NCBI GenBank assembly: GCA_023417065.1
Contig: JAEZGH010000209.1
Location: forward strand, 1-64,000
Length of the DNA: 64,000 nt
Origin: Bacteroidota bacterium
GTDB lineage: Bacteria; Bacteroidota; Bacteroidia; Cytophagales; Cyclobacteriaceae
Direction of reading: 5' to 3'
The notes beneath the pieces are model-generated. The model saw only the letters and a list, made by a program, of their open reading frames with translations, was not told the DNA's origin and did not search any database. Position 1 is the stretch's first letter. The number at the start of each line of letters is the position of its first letter. Made by a program: the position numbers and the translations under genes. Positions 60,821 through 64,000 of the stretch are shown piece by piece.

Positions 60821-63478
60821 ATGCAGACGCAGATTGGACTTTACGATCAAACGCAGTGGCAGTACCTGGCCAACGCTATGCCCCACCTTGTGTGGATCGC
60901 AGAACCCAATGGCGAAGTGGTATATTACAATGATCGGGTCAGTGAATTTCTGGGAGCAACATTTCAGGACGGCGTTTGGAAATGGAAAGGTCTTCTTCAC
61001 CCGGAAGATCAGGAGCCTACTCATCTGGCTTGGGAGCGAGCCGTCAGCACAGGAACGCAATATGAGATTAGTCATCGTGTGCAAATGAAAGACGGTTCAT
61101 TCCGTTGGTTTCTCAGTCGTGCCATTCCTGAAAAAGATGAACAAGGACGTGTCAGGAAATGGTACGGCACGGCAACTGATATTCACCAGCAGAAGCAATA
61201 TGAAGAGAAGATACGCGAAAGTGAAGAGCGTCTGGCAAGTATATTCTATCAAACCTCTGTGGGGATTGCTCAGTGTGAGCTGAACGGTAAGATCCTCCTG
61301 GTAAACGATCGCTTCTGTGAAATCACGGGGAGATCGGCTGATGAGCTGTACAAGCTTTCTGTTTTCGATATTACCCATCCCGACGATCTGCCAAAGAATG
61401 AAGCGTTGATGAAAGGGTCGATTATCGCTCTTCAGCCATATGAAATGGAAAAGCGGTATCTCCGTCCTGACGGATCTGCCATCTGGGTGGTAGTTAATGT
61501 TTCTGTCATTCGCGACGATAAAGGAGAACCAAAGCACTTGCTGGGTATTTGCCACGACATCACAGAAAGCAAGAAGGCAGAAGAAGCTTTGAAAGAAAGC
61601 GAAGAACGGTTTCGCATAGTGTCGGAGTCTGCACCCAACATGGTTTGGAGTATCAATCCTGACGGATCGATAAAGTTTGCAAACCGGTTTACACTTGATT
61701 ACCTCGGCATCAGAACATCTTCGCTGAGGATACATCATATTCTGAATTTCGTTCACGATGAGGAAAAATTGGCTACAATGGAAGCAGTGGCGGGTGCGTT
61801 GCGTGAGAAAAAACACTATCGTATGGAACACCGATTGAAAGGTTTTGATGGTGAATACCGGTGGTTCCTGTCGCAGGGTGGGCCGATATTCTATCCGGAC
61901 GGAACGTTGTATGGATTTGTAGGATCGGCAATCGATATCCATGACAGGAAGCGATTTGAGGATGAACTTCATTATCAGCATCAATTCACGCAGACGATCA
62001 CCGACAATGCTATGGTGCCCCTGTTCATGCTCGACCTGAAGGGGTTTTGTACTTATCTAAATCCCGCAGCGGAAAAAGTTTTCGGTTACGCTCTGGATGA
62101 AGTGAAGAATGAGCCGTTTCATAATTATATCCACGGCACCCACCCCGATGGCTCTCCTTTCCCGATGAACGAGTGCCGCGTTGCACAGGCTGTGTTTGGC
62201 GTAACTGACTTGCGCGAACACGAGGACGTTTTCGTTTCCAAAAGCGGAGATTTCATCCCTGTTAAGTGCAGTGCCAAACGCATCATTAAGGATGGGGTTA
62301 CTACGGGTGTCTTACTGGAAGCCAGGGACATAACTGCCGAAAAGCACGCGGCGAAAGCGTTGCAGGAAAGCGAAGCGCGCTTTCGGTCTATGGCCGACAA
62401 TATTTCACAGTTGGTCTGGATTGCCGACGAGAAAGGTAATGCATTCTGGTACAATCAACGCTGGCTGGAGTTTGCCGGCATTTCAGCGACAGACTTGCAA
62501 TCAAGTGGGTGGCACGAGATGATTCATGCAGATTACGCTGAAAGGGTGCTCGCGAAATTTCAACGGTGCATCACGGAGGGGAATCCCTGGGAGGATACCT
62601 TCCCGCTGAAAAATCGAGAGGGATATTATCGTTGGTTTTTGACACGCGCGACACCAATCAAAGATCCAGAAGGCAAGGTAATACGCTGGTTTGGATCCAA
62701 TACAGATATTACCGAACGGAAAGAAACCGAAGAAGCTATCAAAGTGATGGCCGACAATCTCGAAAAGATAGTCGTACAACGGACCCTTGAACTGCAGCGA
62801 TCCAACGAAGACCTTCAGCAGTTTGCGCACGTTGCAAGCCACGACCTGAAGGAACCACTGAGGAAGATCCAAATGTTCGCCAATCGCCTTACTGAGGAAT
62901 GCGGCGATGCTGTCGGGGAGAAAGGCGCGGTTTACCTGGAGAAGATTTCGCATGCCACGCGAAGAATGTTTAACATGATTGATGGCGTGCTTAGTTACTC
63001 AACCGTAAATGCATCACGCCAGAAGCCAGGCAGCGTAGACCTCACGGAAGTCCTTCGTCAGATTGAAACGGATCTGGAGGTAGTAATCAGTGAAAAGTCA
63101 GCCACTATCAAGTACAAGACACTTCCGGTTGTACAGGGCGCAGGAGTATTGTTGTACCAGCTGTTTTATAATCTGATTAATAACTCGTTGAAGTTTTCCC
63201 GCGATAATGTTGCTCCTGTGATCTCCGTTCGCCAAGAGGTGTCGGATGATCCCGACAAGATACGGCTGGTCCTTGAAGATAACGGCATAGGCTTCGAACA
63301 GGAGTTTGCAGAAAAAATCTTTCACACCTTTACCCGCCTTAATTCCAAGGATAAGTACGAAGGAACCGGACTTGGTCTGTCGCTTTGCAAAAAAATTGCT
63401 GAGTTCCACAACGGATTTATTGAAGCATTTGGCGTCAGAGACAAAGGAGCGCGGTTTGTAATCACTCTGCCAAGGTAA
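60821..63478 (+). CDS. Five-PAS-domain histidine kinase
   Basis: 885 residues, no membrane helix, so cytosolic. Five PAS/PAC units of about 125 residues (about 12-127, 130-255, 258-388, 390-515, 517-640), the third and fifth with a PAC-like HxxR-LKGxDGxYRWFL motif. HisKA with H674 in AHVASHDLKEPLRKIQMFANRL, and HATPase with NLINNSLKFSRDN (N box), DNGIGFEQEF (G1), GTGLGLSLC (G2). Orphan: no response regulator gene adjacent. Likely senses small ligands or redox via PAS. Confidence 0.95.
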   Translation: MQTQIGLYDQTQWQYLANAMPHLVWIAEPNGEVVYYNDRVSEFLGATFQDGVWKWKGLLHPEDQEPTHLAWERAVSTGTQYEISHRVQMKDGSFRWFLSRAIPEKDEQGRVRKWYGTATDIHQQKQYEEKIRESEERLASIFYQTSVGIAQCELNGKILLVNDRFCEITGRSADELYKLSVFDITHPDDLPKNEALMKGSIIALQPYEMEKRYLRPDGSAIWVVVNVSVIRDDKGEPKHLLGICHDITESKKAEEALKESEERFRIVSESAPNMVWSINPDGSIKFANRFTLDYLGIRTSSLRIHHILNFVHDEEKLATMEAVAGALREKKHYRMEHRLKGFDGEYRWFLSQGGPIFYPDGTLYGFVGSAIDIHDRKRFEDELHYQHQFTQTITDNAMVPLFMLDLKGFCTYLNPAAEKVFGYALDEVKNEPFHNYIHGTHPDGSPFPMNECRVAQAVFGVTDLREHEDVFVSKSGDFIPVKCSAKRIIKDGVTTGVLLEARDITAEKHAAKALQESEARFRSMADNISQLVWIADEKGNAFWYNQRWLEFAGISATDLQSSGWHEMIHADYAERVLAKFQRCITEGNPWEDTFPLKNREGYYRWFLTRATPIKDPEGKVIRWFGSNTDITERKETEEAIKVMADNLEKIVVQRTLELQRSNEDLQQFAHVASHDLKEPLRKIQMFANRLTEECGDAVGEKGAVYLEKISHATRRMFNMIDGVLSYSTVNASRQKPGSVDLTEVLRQIETDLEVVISEKSATIKYKTLPVVQGAGVLLYQLFYNLINNSLKFSRDNVAPVISVRQEVSDDPDKIRLVLEDNGIGFEQEFAEKIFHTFTRLNSKDKYEGTGLGLSLCKKIAEFHNGFIEAFGVRDKGARFVITLPR

Positions 63479-63489
63479 CTTTTCCCCGG

Positions 63490-64000
63490 ATTTGCCCACG
63501 ATTGAATTTTATTTGTATTCGCCTCAACCCGAACATGCCTGTTCAGCAAGCATTGGCCGGTATTGAATCTGCATTTAAAAAATACAATCCTGATTATTTG
63601 TTCTCATATCAATTCGTCGATACTGCGTACGATACAAAGTTTAATTCGCTCCGGAAAACGTTGACCATTACAACGGTGTTTGCCGTGCTCGTTATATTTA
63701 TCGCATGCCTCGGCTTATTAGGTCTGTCGATGTATATGATCGAATCCCGTACCAAAGAAATCGGTGTTCGCAAAGTGCTTGGCGGCACCGTGTTCGGAAT
63801 CACACGTTTACTTTGCTTTAGCACGTTGAAACCAATTCTGATAGCGATGGTCATCTTTAGTCCTGGAGGCTGGTTTCGCAATGAACTGGTGGCTGAAATT
63901 CTCGGAATACCGCATTTCCCTTGATCCAGTAGTTCTTATACTCACATGGATAACCATCCTCCTGATATCGCTGTTGACGATAAGTGCCCAGACCGTGCGC
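63490..64000 (+). pseudogene. Decayed FtsX/MacB-type permease, truncated
   Basis: A C-terminal fragment of a MacB-PCD/FtsX permease: ALAGIESAFKKYNPDYLF then TTVFAVLVIFIACLGLLGLSMYMIESRTKEIGVRKVLGGTVFG. The frame breaks near 63877-63880 after PGGWF; the family-typical NWWLKFSEYRISLDPVVLILTWITILLISLLTISAQTVR continues from 63881 in another frame to the window edge. The 5' part is missing, with the kinase stop at 63478. Either decay or a sequencing slip. Confidence 0.85.

Noticed and set aside
1..64000. tRNA, rRNA, CRISPR arrays, complete insertion sequences, phage structural genes
   Set aside because: No T-loop motifs, rRNA signatures, regularly spaced repeats, transposase or capsid/terminase genes were seen.

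Overview
The window looks like a chromosomal segment of a member of Bacteroidota, most likely a Cytophagales-type (Chryseolinea/Fulvivirga-like) soil or water bacterium. The grounds are the gene families (LytS/LytTR pair, BatA-type VWA protein next to a dihydroorotase homologue, paired DUF4199 proteins, SPOR-OmpA protein, DUF2911, SWIB protein with a Lys/Ala-rich tail, MacB/FtsX remnant), the near absence of Shine-Dalgarno sites, and several TAnnTTTG-type -7 boxes. The genus is inference. I see no rRNA, tRNA, CRISPR array, complete insertion sequence or prophage.

Layout. 1-2606: end of a FAD monooxygenase followed by a LytS-type kinase and LytTR regulator. 2611-12410 (minus strand): a lipid-phosphate pair (APP1-like phosphatase plus diacylglycerol-kinase-like protein), a Dabb protein, a VOC/flavin/quinone-oxidoreductase trio, branched-chain aminotransferase, then an EamA transporter coupled to a PLP decarboxylase and a class IV aminotransferase coupled to a sulfotransferase-like protein. 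12708-19797 (plus): small HTH protein, MocR-type regulator, Gfo/Idh/MocA oxidoreductase, GH9 glycosidase, SemiSWEET sugar transporter, Hsp20-like protein. 19855-24526: serine hydrolase and a gene-poor accessory stretch with an HNH protein, a Zn-ribbon protein, a short SSB and a frameshifted exbD. 24641-33680: BatA protein, a dihydroorotase homologue that has lost metal ligands, two DUF4199 proteins, two glycosyltransferases, SPOR-OmpA, a GNAT and DUF2911. 33739-40379: OsmC and rhodanese, modABC, a rhodanese-thioredoxin fusion, and cydAB. 40752-48647: small proteins, YetF-like protein, multicopper-type (YfiH) phosphorylase, YceI, a flavin/2Fe-2S reductase, BON protein, SWIB/H1-like protein, and gene-poor stretches around a DUF2007 protein and a single-domain response regulator. 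48751-60611: AlkB-like oxygenase, HAD phosphatase, several small envelope proteins, DoxX, pentapeptide protein, ECF sigma with its YCII partner, RmlD, M28 peptidase, a short disordered protein and an SDR. 60821-64000: a five-PAS histidine kinase, then a decayed FtsX-type permease running off the window.

The most interesting non-coding signals are: a roughly 140-nt multibranched inverted-repeat element with a terminal T-run upstream of the M28 peptidase (minus strand, about 59221 to 59078); a three-way-junction-like GC-rich element with a cUACGg tetraloop downstream of the Zn-ribbon gene (22271-22336); two tandem 10-bp palindromes exactly 20 bp apart between the divergent Zn-ribbon and ssb genes (22738-22767); and a long inverted repeat that brackets a perfect -7 box in front of the SemiSWEET gene (18844-18883). 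Protein-level oddities are the catalytically dead dihydroorotase homologue, the aminotransferase/sulfotransferase pair, and the overlapping lipid kinase/phosphatidate phosphatase genes.

No full new multi-gene defence or metabolic system could be demonstrated; the best candidates for undescribed biology are the structured elements and the two coupled amine/aminotransferase gene pairs.
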